From Lepturacanthus savala (lineage: Eukaryota; Chordata; Actinopteri; Scombriformes; Trichiuridae): a DNA stretch of 64,000 nucleotides. Shown here one piece after another: positions 29,915-44,700 of the stretch. The stretch covers positions 1,483,949 through 1,547,948 of the forward strand of contig CM060461.1 of assembly GCA_030544235.1 (NCBI GenBank), given 5' to 3'. Made by a program: the position numbers and the translations under genes. Each line of letters opens with the position of its first letter. Position 1 is the stretch's first letter. The notes under the pieces were generated by a model, which saw nothing but the letters and a program-made list of their open reading frames with translations, had not been told where the DNA came from and did no database searches.

Positions 29915-32900
29915 TATATATATATATATATATAGATATATATATATAGATATATATATCATTATTATTGATCATGACTGAACATGTTCTGTTGGAATTA
30001 TGTGATTAAATCTATAGGTGCTATAAATCTTGAAACATTGGTTGTGCCAATTTTTTTTTTGCATTAGGAGTTTCAGATAAAATGGGCCATCTCATCAGGT
30101 ATAATGGGTCAGTCAAATGAAAAAGGCAAATTCAAATTCCAAATGAAATCATCATCAGTTTTAATGTTAAAACACAATTGATTAGAACCATATAACTTTA
30201 AAATGGATTAAACAAAGTCATATTGCTGCTATTAAAACAAGATCAGTTATGTGTTGCTCACACACACACACACGCACACACACTCACACAAGCAAATCTA
30301 TATATACAAGTTAAACTATCACTATCACCAGGCAAGGTAAGTTCATTTGTATAGCATAGTTCATCAACAAGGTAATTTAAAGTGCTTTACATAAAACATT
30401 AAAAGCATCAAGATACAACTTTATTTATTTATTTTTTTGCATTTACTCAGTGTCTGTATAGGATTATAATCTACTGATGATATCTGCATAATTATGGTGA
30501 TATATTTTGTTTTCTTCTATAATATTAACTATTGGGAACATGTACATGTTAAATAGTAGAATTGAACATTGGAGGACCCCACATGTTATGTCTGTATGTT
30601 CAGATGTGTTGTTACCCATGGACTCAAAGTAGTCTCTGTCCTTTAAGTAGGATTCAAACCACAAACCACCACTGTAGTGTTAGGTATACTAAGGGGGGAA
30701 CCTTTGTATGCAATCTGGGGGGAACCGCAAGGAGGAGTTCAATAAAAATGGTACACCAGTAACAACTGGACACGCACGTTGTAGTCCCTGACTGATATAA
30801 TAATAATAATAATATAGGCACGGCCAACTGAACGACCACTACTTAAAAGCTAGCCGAGTTTCACTAATTTCACATGACAATCAACATACTGTCCATGTTT
30901 TAGTTGAACCAAAGTCATCCACATGTGTTTGTGAGTGACACAGGGTTAGGCCCATTTTAGCTGAAACCATGTGGCCCATTTTAGCTTAGGGGGTTGAGGT
31001 AAACTGGGCCACCAAGATAAACATAAACATATGTTAAACTTACAGCATTATTTCTGATGGATGCCATCAAAACATGTATCATACATAGTTTTTTTGTGTG
31101 TATATTTGTTTTCTTAAAAGATGTATCATTCTACTACCCCTACTTACCATGTACATTTCTGGTTCAGTCTAGATTTGCAGTATTGTCTCACCCACCATAC
31201 AAACCATAAACTAATCAATCACCATAGAAACCATAAACTTATCAAATCACCTCTTACTTGTCAAGCACAGTTATGTCAACAAATTGAAATCCTTTGTAGT
31301 CATTGGCTCTAATTTCCAGAGGAGCTGGAACCCCCAAACCTTAAATAGCCCATTTTACCTGATATCACATAAAACAAACCAGAATGGGTTTTTTTGTTTG
31401 TTTTTTTACAAATGTTAATGACATCACTATTTTAGAAGCTGGCAGTCATCACTGTGATAGTCATTTTTTGACAAATGAAACTAATGCAGCGAGAGACATT
31501 TTACATTTTCAGGTTATTGACGTGTTAAATGTGGCATCAGGATAATTACTTTGTACTCTCTCTTTTGTCCTCAGCTATGTCTGCCAGGTCTGTCTTCTGC
31601 CCAGAGACCAGCAATACAGATGCGGATCACCTGATGGGTGAGAACAAAACATTATGTGAATGATAAGAGGCAGAGTCTGGCTGCATATTCATTACTGAGT
31701 CAGCTAATCAGCCAGTCATTGCTGGGTTCACTGAATTAAGACGACTCGGCTGTTTTTGTATGATGGAGCGCTGATGCTTTATGGATTCTGCAGGGTGACA
31801 AGTTTCCCTCCACAGAAAGGTCAGAGCTGTCATATAGAACAAAATCTAATATTTATTAATGCTTTGGTTAAGGCTGAGAGAGCTGTATTATATGAATGTT
31901 TTAATATATTACTTTTTAGCCAGAGAGAGTCATTTTAGAAAAGAAACATTAATAATTGTCAGGCTGAACAGCTTAGATTGTTTATAAAGTGTCATTTATC
32001 TGGAAAACATGATGATAGTTCTTAAGGGAAAACATCCGGTAAACAATAAAAATGATCTAAAGCTCAATGACGAGTTATTTAGTCGATCAACAGAAAAGTC
32101 ATTTTGATTATCCAATATTCATTTTTAATCAGCATATCAAACATACATGATTAGAGCTGCAAAGATTAGCTGATTAATCGATTAGTTGCCAAACTAACAC
32201 ATTAATTGCAACTATTTTGAGAAGATTAATGGATTTGAGTCATTTCAAAGAAGAGAATGTCCAAATTCTCTGGTTCCAGCTTCTAATGACTAAAGCAATT
32301 ACATTACAGCATCATTTTATATTTGTGAGGCAGCAATTGGTTCGTTTTTATTCATTCAGTATACAAATTAAAACCTACAACATTTAGTCAAGTTAATCGA
32401 AGAGTGTCAGGCCCGGACTCGAAGGAGGATTCAGATGCAAAGATTTCACCATCTGGATGGAACTTTATTAGAAATCCTCCGATGGAGAACAAAAAGAGCT
32501 ATGAAAAATATTCTAGGTGCAACAAAAATGAAGGCACTCTTCAATAATTACTTTATAAAGAAAAAACACTCTGGAGAGGGAAAAAGGCACAAAAACAAAG
32601 AGGAAAAAGGTAACAGAAAATCACTCCACCAGGGAGGACAAAAGCCAAAAATACGCTATTAAATCGAACAGAAAACAATAACCATAAACTATGAAATTTA
32701 CAACATAAAATCAGTCATGTGGAGGCAAAAACAACAATCACAAGCAAGGAGAGCAAGGACTGTGGACAAATGGCTGGGGTGAACGAAAGGAACAAAACAC
32801 TGGCACAAGACAAGCGGAGACGTAGACAATATATACACAGGGTAATGGGGAACAGGTGGAAACAATCAGGCAAGACAATCAGACCGGTGACACATGAGGA

Positions 32901-35900
32901 AGGGCAAATGACCTGAAACGAAAGGAGAGTTACTTTTTAAAATAAAACAGGAAATGACAAGACATGGAGACAAAACAAAAATCCAGCTTGACCTCATCGC
33001 ATGACAAAGAGTTGCCACTTTTGACATTAATCGCCAACTATTCTGGTAATCAATTTGTCAATTTGAGACCCTTTTAAGTAAGAAAATGTCCAAATTCTCT
33101 GGTTCCAGCTTCTCTTCTCTGATTATTTTCTGGTTTATTTAGTCTTCTATAATAGTAAATTGATGATCTTTGGGTTGTGGACTGTTGGTCTGGACAAAGA
33201 AACACGCATTTTAGGTTGAATCATCAAGCTTTGGGAAACAGTGATCAACATTTTACACCATTTTATGAACAACTAATCTATCAATTAACAGAATAGTTGT
33301 TAGTTGCAGCTCTACATCATAGTAAACTGATTAAACTGAGGGTCTGTAGGTTTTCTTCTTGTTTCTGCAGAATAATATGTGTAGGCAGCACATCTCTGCA
33401 GCACCACAATGTTCAATTTGAAAATAGAATTTCAACGTTTTCCTGTTAACAAATGCTGCATCTCCTGCCATTTGAAAACATCAGTTTTTCCTGTATTAAA
33501 GTTTCAATAAACTCTTCATCCTGAATCCTAACCAGTAACAGCAGCTGCTGCAGCATCTTTCTTCCATTCACTGAATATAGCATCTGTTCTTCATTCAAGC
33601 TACAAACATACATTTTTTATGAAATCACAAGGACAGAAATGTCTATTTTTGAAAATAAATTCAGGTTAGTGTGATGTATAAAGACTGATAGGAATCAAAG
33701 TGGATGATCAGCGGGTCAGATTGATTCTTCAGCTGCTTTAAACCGTTATTGCATACTGTTGCCAGTGTTATTTATTTGTTTTAGTATTATTATTATTATT
33801 TTTTACATTTAATTAAATTTTTATGCTATATGTTTTTTTGTTTTTTTTTTCGATTTGTTGCCATATGGCAACAATATGCAAATATGGAAAATTCCTCATG
33901 CATACAACCTAATGGAGTCCCATTGACTTACATAGCATGAAACTATCCTGAGGCTATGTTCACAATATTTTCTTATATTTCTTAAATATATCTATTATTC
34001 AGACCATTTTAAGTAATAAAAACAGTCAAAGCATTTTTTTTTCATGTCTAAGTAATATTTCATGCAATAGAGGGTTAATGATGTCTAAGTGATATGTGAT
34101 ATTTTCTACTGTTGAAGAAGTCCATTAATTCACAATCTGTGCTGTTTTTTTGGACTGATCTCGACATGACACCTACATCAGTTGAGGCAGAACTGCGGTC
34201 TGAATGTTTCTCCTCTGGACTGGGATTATTGGACCCTGCCGATAGGATTTATACCTGTGATTAAATCTCTCCTCTCTCCACCTGTGAGATGAAAGAAGAG
34301 GAATAACTGAGGTGTGTTTCTGACTCCTCTCTCTTTCTCCTGCAGATTGTCTTGGGCTACGTTTCACCTGGCTCCATGCAATCTTCGATAATTCGCCGGC
34401 GCTGCTGAGCTTTGCGTTGAAGCTCCGCTGTGCGTCAGGACTTTGTCCACGTGACCTGGAGGATTACGGCTGCTCCTGCAGATATGTTTCATCTGGGAGG
34501 CCAGTGGATCCTCTGGACACGTATGTACACCTCAGGAGAGACTGACTTTAAAATATGGTACAGTGCTTTAATAGAATATGACACTGCAGGGTTTTGTTCC
34601 TGCTGCTTTTAAAAAGTGTCCAGTCACTGGAACTGATTAACAAGCTCATCACTTCCATCCAGAAATATATTATTCATGTTGAGCTGGCAGGAAGCAAACG
34701 ATTCTATGTCAGATTCCAAACCTCTGAATTAATCTGATGGTTCACTGCATGATTACAAGTGTAGAAAAGAAGACACACACACAGACAGAGACAAACACAC
34801 ACATACACACACACACATATATACACACACATACCTATAATCTTTGGTTATTTACTTGTTTTCTGACACCTGATGAAGATGCTTTGACCACACTGATTGT
34901 TTTTTTTTTTGACAAACTAAGACAAAATATGAAGCTCCATTTGTGATGTTGTATCATGTGTCTGAGAAAGAAAACACTGCTCAATATGCTAGATCTCTGA
35001 TAACTGTCCAGTCAATCGTTACTGATATTGAGTTTGGCTGCAGTATGGCTGCATCCGAAACTGCAAACTTCCCACCTATGTAGTCGGCAAAAATGCTGAA
35101 TCCATGTAGAACGTCTGAATATCTTAGTCATTTTCAACTAGTACGGAACGGTACCTGGACAGTTTACTACATCAGGTCATATTTTGCAGTATATAATTGT
35201 AAAAGTTATTGCAAAGTTTTTGTCAGTCAGTCATTTTCTATACCCGCTTATTCCTCATTAGGGTCGCAGGGGTCTGCTGGAGCCTATCCCAGCACGTTAC
35301 AGCAACAGGCAGGGATACACCCCAGATGGTCGCCAACCAATCGTGGGGCACATACACCATTCACTCACACCTATGGGCAATTTAGAGTCGCCAATTAACC
35401 TGAGCATGTTTTTGGACTGTGGGAGGAAGCTGGAGTACCCTGTGAAAACCCACGCAGACACGGAGAGAACATGCAAACTCCACACAGAAAGGTCCCAGAC
35501 CCAGGACCCAAGGAGGTCTTGAACCTGCGGCCTTCTTGCTGTGAGGCAACAGCACAAACCCCTGCGCCACAGGGCCACAGTGTCACCCCAAAGTTTCTGT
35601 ATTTTTCCATATTTTTTAGCTAAGAGTAATAGAGAGGAATAAAGGATTTTAATTTTGTTTGAAAAAAAAAAAACATTATTGAAGGTCTTTGATGTAAATG
35701 ATATTTTCCCATAATCATATCAGATATTTCTTTAGTGATGTTCTTCTTGTATATTACGGTTTGATTTATCTCAAATGGTGTGATATTCTCTATTGTAGAG
35801 CTTAATCCATTATGCAAGTTCTGACAAAATTAACTTGTGACTCTAGAGCAGAAGAATTTTTCCCAGTTCGTCCTTTGAACATCCAGGTTCAAAGGATGGC

Positions 35901-37393
35901 CATGATGGCTGCTGTAGAACCTCAGAATTGTGCCTTTTACTGGCTAAATTCCTACATAGAAGCTACTACTGTGGTGTTGGAGTAGTAGCTACAGGTTAGT
36001 AGGCAGTAATACTAGTAGTAGCTACAGGTTAGTAGGCAGTGATACTAACTAGTACTAGCTACAGGTTAGTAGCAGTGATGCTAACCAGTAGTAGCTACAG
36101 GTTAGTAGGCAGTGATACTAACTAGTAGTAGCTACTCTCTAACCTGCAAACAGGAACTAAAGGTTTCCACTAGTTTCCCCTGCAGCTCGGAGAGCATTGG
36201 TTGGCTACAGCAACGTTAAATTGGTCGCTCGGATGAACAGCGCTGTGGTCATTTTCCTGGACCATGAGAAGAAAGTGAACCACGTCATCGGGACGGGAAT
36301 CACAGTGACCGGCAGTTTTGTACAGATACTACCGCTGGTGCAGCCGACAACCAAGGTGGTCCTGTCTGTTCATCACTGATGAGTTCCTCAGCAGAGAGCT
36401 GTCTAGACACTGGAAGATCATGTCCCTGATCAAGAAGATCCTGTCCAGGTGTAAGTCTCCATTACTGAAGCACGTCATGTCTCACCGCAAACAAGTTTAT
36501 ATGATACTGACCCACCAGGGGGAGGAGCTTAACCACCACTTGCAGGTGAAAATAGATGTGATCTTTGCTACCTCATCGATGATAAAGTGATTTGGCTCAG
36601 GAAAGGAGCGGCTGCCTTCCCGGAGTCAGCTGCAGCTGCATACAGGAGCATCGTCTCACAAGATATTCTATATGTGTTTGATGAGTGTCTGGCCTCTGGC
36701 TCCATGCTGGTGTCCTGCAGAAGAGCAGTCCTCACATTGCTGCCAAAGAAAAGGAACCTACAAGACATTCAGAGCTGGCATCTTGTGATGTTGCTCTGTG
36801 TGGATTACAAGATTCTGTCCAAAGTCTTGGCCTCCAGGCTGGGGAAGCCTATGGAGCAAATCATCCACCAGGACCAGACCTACTGTGTACCCGGCAAGTC
36901 CACAGTGGACAACGTCCACCTGATTCATGACATTTTTGACATCTGTAGTTCTTTGGGTTTATATACTGGTCTGATTTCTATAGACCAAGAAAGGGCTTTT
37001 GATCATGTTGAACACAGTTTCCTCTGGACAATGATAAAGAGATTTGGGTTCAGCACTGATTTCATAGCTAAGATCAAGGTGCTGTACAATGAGGCTGAGA
37101 ATGTGCTGAAGCTGAACTTCAGTCTGTGTGCCCTTTTAGAGTGTGTAGAATGTGTAGAGGTAACAGGCAGGGCTGTGCATGGCCACATCTCCCTAGAACC
37201 CTAGAACGCTTCATAAATAAGATATGCTCAACAATACAACATTTGGTTTTACCAGGTTTTAATAGGAACATAATTTTATCAGAATATGCAGATGATCTCA
37301 TTGTTTTTTAAATATTATATGAATATTTCATATATTTATTCTGTATTATACACCTGAAATAATAATATAATAAATAATATGAATGGTTTGTGT

Positions 37394-37434
<41 letters not shown>

Positions 37435-38657
37435 CCTCCCTCCTGCAGGTGTTGTGAGACTCACAGGTTGTGTTATCGTAGCTACGCCCCCTGCAGACAG
37501 GAGCTTCTTCTCCTTCCGAACAATTTCACCTGTGCAGCAGCAAACGTTTCCTGTGGTGAGACATTTTCACTGAGGATCCCTCAATTAAGAGATCCTAAAT
37601 TTATGACTCCATAAATGTTTGCACATAACACATAACTGATCTGTTCTTGTTTTAATAGCAGCAATATGGGTTTGTTGAATGCATTTAATGCAAGTTATGT
37701 AGTTCTAAGCAGTTGTGTTTTAACATTAAAACTGAGGAGGAATTAATTTGAATTTGAATTTCCCTTTGTCCTTTGACTGGCCCATTTTACCGAATGAGAT
37801 GGCCCATTTTACCTAAACCACTCATGCAAAGAAATCTGCCACAGCAGATGTTCCAAGATTTATAGGGCCTAAATAGAAAAAATATATATGGAAAGGGCAT
37901 ATTTTGTATTGTATTATTGTCCCAAGCGATTTACCAAAAATTGTCCCAATTTACATGATGTCACCCTATTTTAATTTGTTCCTACTTGCAGAATAGAATC
38001 ATCACCACGGATTGTATCAAGATGATTGAACTTCTGCACTAAATCTGTAGCTGTGTTTTTTATCAGGCACAGTCTTTTGTGATCAATACAACCTCCTCCA
38101 TCCTCAGACTCTTGTTCCAATCGAGAAAAAGCCTGTAATATTGTCTGTGAATGACCTGTAGTAACCTGTGGTCTTTCTTAATCTCTGAGACGCTGCTGAT
38201 TGGTGCCAACAGAGGTTTTGTGAATGTGACCAGGCTGCTATCGAATGTCTGACTCACACCTCCTACAACTCAACAGTCAGAGGCCTCAGCGAGTCGTCCT
38301 GCTCAGCTGTCAATCAAACAGGTAACAGGGTCTCTGCTGTGAGTCCGAGTGACATCGGTGTGATTCTATTCAGCCTGATCAAATAATGCAGGGTCAGAAA
38401 CATGAAAACACCCCGGTCGGTCGTCGTCAGAGAGGGTGCGTCAGCTGGGAATCGATCGATTGGGTAGAAACGCAGGTGGCTAGGTGACCTCTGTGGCTCT
38501 CAGCCAATTAAAGCACTGACCTCTTGAAGTTTAATCCTGCAGCTTCCTGCCCAAACACAGCCGGGGGTGCTTTGATCCGTCAGCTCCAAATACAGATGAA
38601 AATAGTGAGAATTTAAAGAATTTACTAACTTTGGTTCCTGCTGAGCCTCTTTATGTT

Positions 38658-38743
<86 letters not shown>

Positions 38744-41653
38744 CCAAACTGTAAACACATATATCACAGCTTTTTAGAAAAATGAAGACAAAAGAATAAA
38801 ATAATAAAATAAAATAAAAGACAAATTGTTGCCACATGGCAACATGGCAAAATAGATAACTGATTTGAATGACTGAATGGGGAGTTGACGGTGAGTCTAT
38901 AGTTGTGACATCACAACTTCACCACTGAAGCTAAATCAGAATATTCACTGAATTCTTAGTTCTTCTGATGGTCTGAACTCATCCTCCTTTTGTTTCTAGA
39001 TGATTTGTCAGCAGTGAACCAGTCACCCTTCCTGTCAGCAGGTAAGTCCCCAAAGTGTTAGTTTTATAACTTATTTTTATTACTATTATATAAAATAGCA
39101 GTTTTCTTTTGACAGCTAATGGACTAAAAGATAAACTGGTGAGTGAAAAGATTATAGATGAAGTGATAATAAAAATGCACCTTCATCACAGGCTGTGCAC
39201 ATGCTTGAGTTAAGAGTTTGACAAAAAAGGTGATGTTTCCTTCTCCTTTAACAATAATAATGGTTATGGTAGTTAACAGAAAACTCAATACAAGAGACAC
39301 AACGAAAGCTTAAAATTATCACAGATGAGAAGATAAAGACAGACAATATTTGCCCCTTTTGCTTAAAAGAGAAACAATTATTCCATTATCATTAAATAGT
39401 TGCAGATGCATTTTCTGCCAATCAAGTAACCACATGTCATATCCTGATGGTGAAGACAAAAGGTCATCAAAATCATTAGGATTTATCATCTGGGAAACAC
39501 CAATGTCTGAATATTCCATCCAATAGTTGATGAGCTATTTACGTTGTTGAGATATCACTATTGCTCTTACAGATGTTTCAGCAATTGTTACCAAATTTGG
39601 TTCAGAACATCTCTGTATGAAGCCAGAAAAAAAATAATTTTCAGATTATTGATATTTAAAGAGTTTTGCTGTAGCTGATCCTCAAATTTTGCCCAACTGC
39701 TGTGGATGGGACTAATAAAAACAAAGAAATATATCTGCTGAATACTTTGTGCTATTGGAGTCACATTTGGTGAAAATGTGTAGATACTAAGTCACCAGGA
39801 CTAATTCTGTGCCATTTGATGAATAGGTGGCGCTGTAACAGCATTATAAAGAAAGGAACCTCTCTCTGCTTATATGAGTCTCCTTTAAATATCTGGAGAA
39901 CCGTCCAATCAACTCCACACTTGCTGGGTGTGTTTCTGAGGACCTAATGGAGTTCAGTGGCAAGTGAAGTTGATTGGATGAGTGATTTTCAAGAATGGCG
40001 TGTGTTCCCAACACTACACAGGCAAAGTGTTTTACATAAAACATTAAAAGCATCAAGATACAATTTGAGGCTTGATAAAAGGGTGGGGGATTGAAATTGA
40101 AATTAAAATTAGATAAGATAAAAAAAAACAAATAAAAAAACAAGCAAAATATAACAGTGGGTTAAAGTGCAGTGGAAAATAATTAAGAAATGACATCAGA
40201 AATAGGCAGCAGCAAACAGAAAAGTCTTCATTTTGTTCCAGATGTGTGGGGCATAGAAACTGAAATGCTGCCTCTCCATGTTTAGTTCTGACTCTGGGAA
40301 CAAAGAGCAGACTGTCCCAGACCAGCTGGGACCATCTGTCCCAGGTCTGGATGGTTCATGAGGGATCAGCAGATGTTCAGATGTGTAGTTACCTAGGGCA
40401 AAGACTACTTTATGTCCATTTCAGTAGAATTCAAACCACTTTGCAGTGCCAGTAGGTCCCACCCAGTTCACCAACTGGTCTAATAATATTTTGTGGTTAA
40501 CTGTGTTGAATGCAGCACTGAGATCCACTAATACTAAGACTGAATGTTTTGCCACGGTCTACTAGTGAAATATCTACCACTCAGGAGTTCCACAACTGTC
40601 TGATCTTCTTGTCTATTCTGGGCTTGACCTGAAATCTGTCAGGTCAGTCAGCAAAAAAAGACAGAGCATGGGTCAGTGTTTTAACCACAGAGTGGAAAAA
40701 TTACTTTCCGTATTTGGGCCGTGACTCACTCACTCTGTTTGCTTTTGTCTGACTGTCAGAGCTGGATCCGTTAACAGCCAGCAAAGAAGAGAACCTGAAT
40801 GACACCGCCTGGACAGCCGTCCCCCCGACAACTTCTGGTAGGTTTTGATAGGCCCTGAAAGAACATGAAAGTTTAAACACTGGGACCAAGCGGATGGTCA
40901 GAGATCCGTGGTTTGTGTGGTCAGAACTGCAAATTTTGCAAAGGTTATATAACACAGCATTGATTATTTGGTCCATGTGTGGGGACAAATGCTGTAGCCA
41001 AGGATACACAATCCTCTTTATGAAATTTTTAAAAATGTTTTTACCTGCATCTGAATCTGCATTTAGACAATTACACCGAAGGTGTATCATATAGTTTAAG
41101 ACTTACTTACTTACTTGTATTACTTACTCATACTTTCTCTTTCTGTCACTTCCTGTGCTCCTCTCTATAGTGTTTTTTTCTGACAAAGTTTAGTTGTTTT
41201 TTTTTTCCCAAGCTGCACATAATTAACAATTTTGGCACTAGCTGACCATCGCACCATTTCCAAAACCACCAGAAATAATTTCCCCAACTGTCAGTCTCCT
41301 GCCGCTCGATGACTCACTTGGCTCAGACGTTTCCTGAGGGTCTCATCTGTCGACGCTTTTTTACAGATTCGAACGAGACTGTGACAGAAGAGGCAGCTGA
41401 ACAGGAAGAGATAACTAAGGATCAAATGATCCACGATTCAGAAAATGGCCCAGGTGACTGATTTTATATGGGGGTGCAGTTGATGTTTTTTTAGAACATT
41501 TTCGTGACGTTTTCATGATTTCTGTAGCTGAACAGTGATTCATGGAAACTTTTCCAAACACCAAACGTCTTTCTCTTGGCTCCTTCCTGCCACAGAGGAG
41601 ATGATTCATATTATCTCTGATTTGATTTGAACAAAAACATCACTCTTGTAAAA

Positions 41654-41743
<90 letters not shown>

Positions 41744-44700
41744 CTTATATGTGAAGAAGATCTTAACACAATCTCCCCACAGTTTTAAATCATTATTACT
41801 TAATAACTGGAGTTCTGCTAGTTTGCTGAACTGAGTTGCTTCTTTTCCTGTAAGGTGTCACTGATGCAAAGTCTGCCTTCAGGCACCAAACAAAATTTTT
41901 ACTTATGATTTTGTCTGACAAAACAGAAATAAGGGGCGACACGGCGGCGCAGGGGTTAGCGCTGTTGCCTCATAGCAAGAAGGTCGCAGGTTCAAGACCT
42001 CCTTGGTCCTGGGTCTGGGACCTTTCTGTGTGGAGTTTGCATGTTCTCCCCGTGTCTGCATGGGTTTTTACCGGGTACTCCGGCTTCCTCCCACAGTCCA
42101 AAAACATGCTCAGGTTAATTGGCAACTCTAAATTGCCCATAGGTGTGAGTGTGTGAGTGAATGGTGTGTGTGCCCCACGATTGGCTGGCGACCATCTGGG
42201 GTGTATCCCTGCCTCTCGCCGTAACGCGCTGGGATAGGCTCCAGCAGACCCCTGCGACCTTAATGAGGAATAAGCAGGTATAGAAAATGACTGACTGACT
42301 GAAAACAGAAATAAGGGAACGAGTACCCAGTGGAGCATAGGCTGATATAGCTCAAGAGGATGAAGACTTGAAGTAGGGTCCCATAATTAGGGTGGCATCA
42401 GGTAAATTGCTTGGGACAGTAACACAACACCAAATATGCCTTTTCCCTTTATGATTAATGATTCTGATCATTTTGTGTAGGAAATATTTCATAAAATATA
42501 ATTATTTAGGAGGGCAACGGTGGCCTCACAGCAAGAAGGTCGCAGGTTCAAGACCTCCTTGGTCCTGGGTCTGGAACCTTTCTGTGTGGAGGTTGCATGT
42601 TCTCTCCGTGTCTGCGTGGGTTTTCACTTCCTCCCACAGTCCAAAAACATGCTGAGGTTAATTGGAGATGCTAAATTGCCCCTGTGTGTTAGTGAATGGG
42701 GTGTGTTCCCCACGATAGGCTGGCAACCATCTGGGGTGTGTCCCTGCCTCTCATCTGTAATGTGCTGGAATTGGCTCCAGCAGACCCCTGCAACCCTAAT
42801 GAGAAATAAGTGGGTATAGAAGATACAAGATAATTATTTAGCACCTAGAAATCTTAAAACATCCTCTGTGTCAGGTAAAATGGGTCATCTCATCAGGTAA
42901 AATGGGCCAGTCAGATGACAAAGGGAAATTCAAATTCAAAATTAATTCATCCTCAGTTTTAATGTTAAAACACAACTGCTTAGAACCACATAACTTGCAT
43001 TAAATGCAAACTCATATTGCTGCTATTAAAACAAGGACAGATCACTTATGTGATTTATGCTAACACACCTCTGTATACAAGCTAAGCTAGCACTACACAA
43101 AAGCTAGCACCCAGTCATATGGAACAAGCTAAATTACATAAATACAGTAAAAGTAGTGCCTACTTTGAATTGAACTAATTTGACAATGACAATCAACATA
43201 CTGTCCATGTTTTAGTTGAACCAAATGTCATACACATGTTGTTTGTGAGTGAAACAGAGGGTTAGGCCCATTTTAGCTGAAACCATGTGGCCCATTTTAT
43301 CTTAGGGGGTTAAGGTAAATTGGGCCACCAAGACCAGCTCTCTTTTACAAAACAATATGTTAATATATCAAACTAACAGCATTATTTCTGATGGATTCCG
43401 TCAAGACATATATCATGCATGCATTTTATGTGAATGTTTGTTTTTTTAATAGATTTATCATCCTTATAATAGTTTAGTTAGATTTGTCATACCAGGCTAC
43501 TTACCATGTACATTTCTGGTTCAGTCTAGATTTGAAGTGTTGTTTCATACCATAGAAACTATAAATAAATCCATCAAATCTCCATAGAAATTAAAAACTG
43601 ATAAAATCACCATAGAAACCATAACATCCCAAAACTTAAATTCAGGTTTTTTCCATTTCAATTTTTCGATATTTCAATATTTAGTTGTTGCATGTATTTC
43701 TTTTCACTTCTAGCCAACAGAGAGCGGCAGAATCTATAAAATACCACATCTGACACACAGAATCTCTCAGAAAACTGCTCAGCTTTACTGTTTAGTCAGT
43801 ATGTCTTATATGGGAATGTAAAATAATTGATATTAACGTTTTCAGTCATATATTTACAATAAACAAAATGTCATGAAAAACTATTTTAAGGTAACTGGCG
43901 AAAATGACAAAATACATTATTTCAGATAGATGCTTTTAATTTGAAGTAAACAGAATATGAGCTTTCATTTCATCACTAGGTTTACTGTTGCAGTTTGTTA
44001 TCATATTGTCAGCTGTTTGTTTTTCAGCATCTTCATGTGGGATTAATGATAATATAGCTGTATGTATGTATATGGGTCAGTGACAAATGTTTGGCAAGAT
44101 GAGAAAGTCAAAAGCTTTTTAAAATGCAGTTTTAAGAAGCATTCATCATGTCTCTCAAAATGTACATTGTGTGTTCATGTTGGTTTCCTATGTAGCAGTC
44201 AAGGATTCAGGAGGCAGACTCAGAGTTTCCATACCAAAAGATGATTTATTTTTACAGGTGCCACCAAAAATGCACATTCCAAAACAAAAATATATATACA
44301 AAAAAAGATCTGAAAAACAGTTAACTCAACTGAAAATAAATAAGACGTGCATGCAAATGATATCCTCACAGACTTGGGCCAAACAATCAGTTGAACTGAA
44401 CTCCTTTTGTCCTGATGCTAGGAGCTTATGACAGGATGGGAAACTCACTCCTTTGCAAATAAACAAATCAATAGTTATTAATTCATGTTTATCATTTGAA
44501 ACTTAACCCATCTTTTTTTCTGAGAGAAATAAAAAACAATAGACATAATGAACTTAATTTAACTCCCCATCTCCCTACTATTGGTATCATCCAATCAGGG
44601 CCTGATGATGCCTTCAAGGGTACAAAAGCAGGTAGTTAAACACATTTATTCCTTTTGCCCAGGACCATGTGGTATATATTAGAAAGCTACTATAACTAAT

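Larger units (their letters stand above)
29792..31369 (-). mobile_element. Family-1 DNA transposon copy C, reverse orientation, with insertions
   Basis: It starts GGGTGATATCAGGTAAA right after TA and ends ATTTTACCTGATATCAC near 31368. Internally it carries a TA/GATA microsatellite, a CA tract and an inserted repeat/L2 fragment (about 30330-30850). The TAAAATGGGCC motif recurs at about 30075, 30950, 30975 and 31345 (complement). It occupies most of oc90 intron 1. Confidence 0.8.

Noticed and set aside
38213..38321. Acceptor CCAACAG at 38212 for oc90 exon 5
   Set aside because: It enters the wrong frame and meets a stop, and would also remove the conserved first Cys. The upstream TCTGAG at 38189 fits.
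38500..38837. Tyr/Ile-repeat ORFs
   Set aside because: Translation of the (TA)n microsatellite. The same applies at 15384, 29706, 45917 and 57544.
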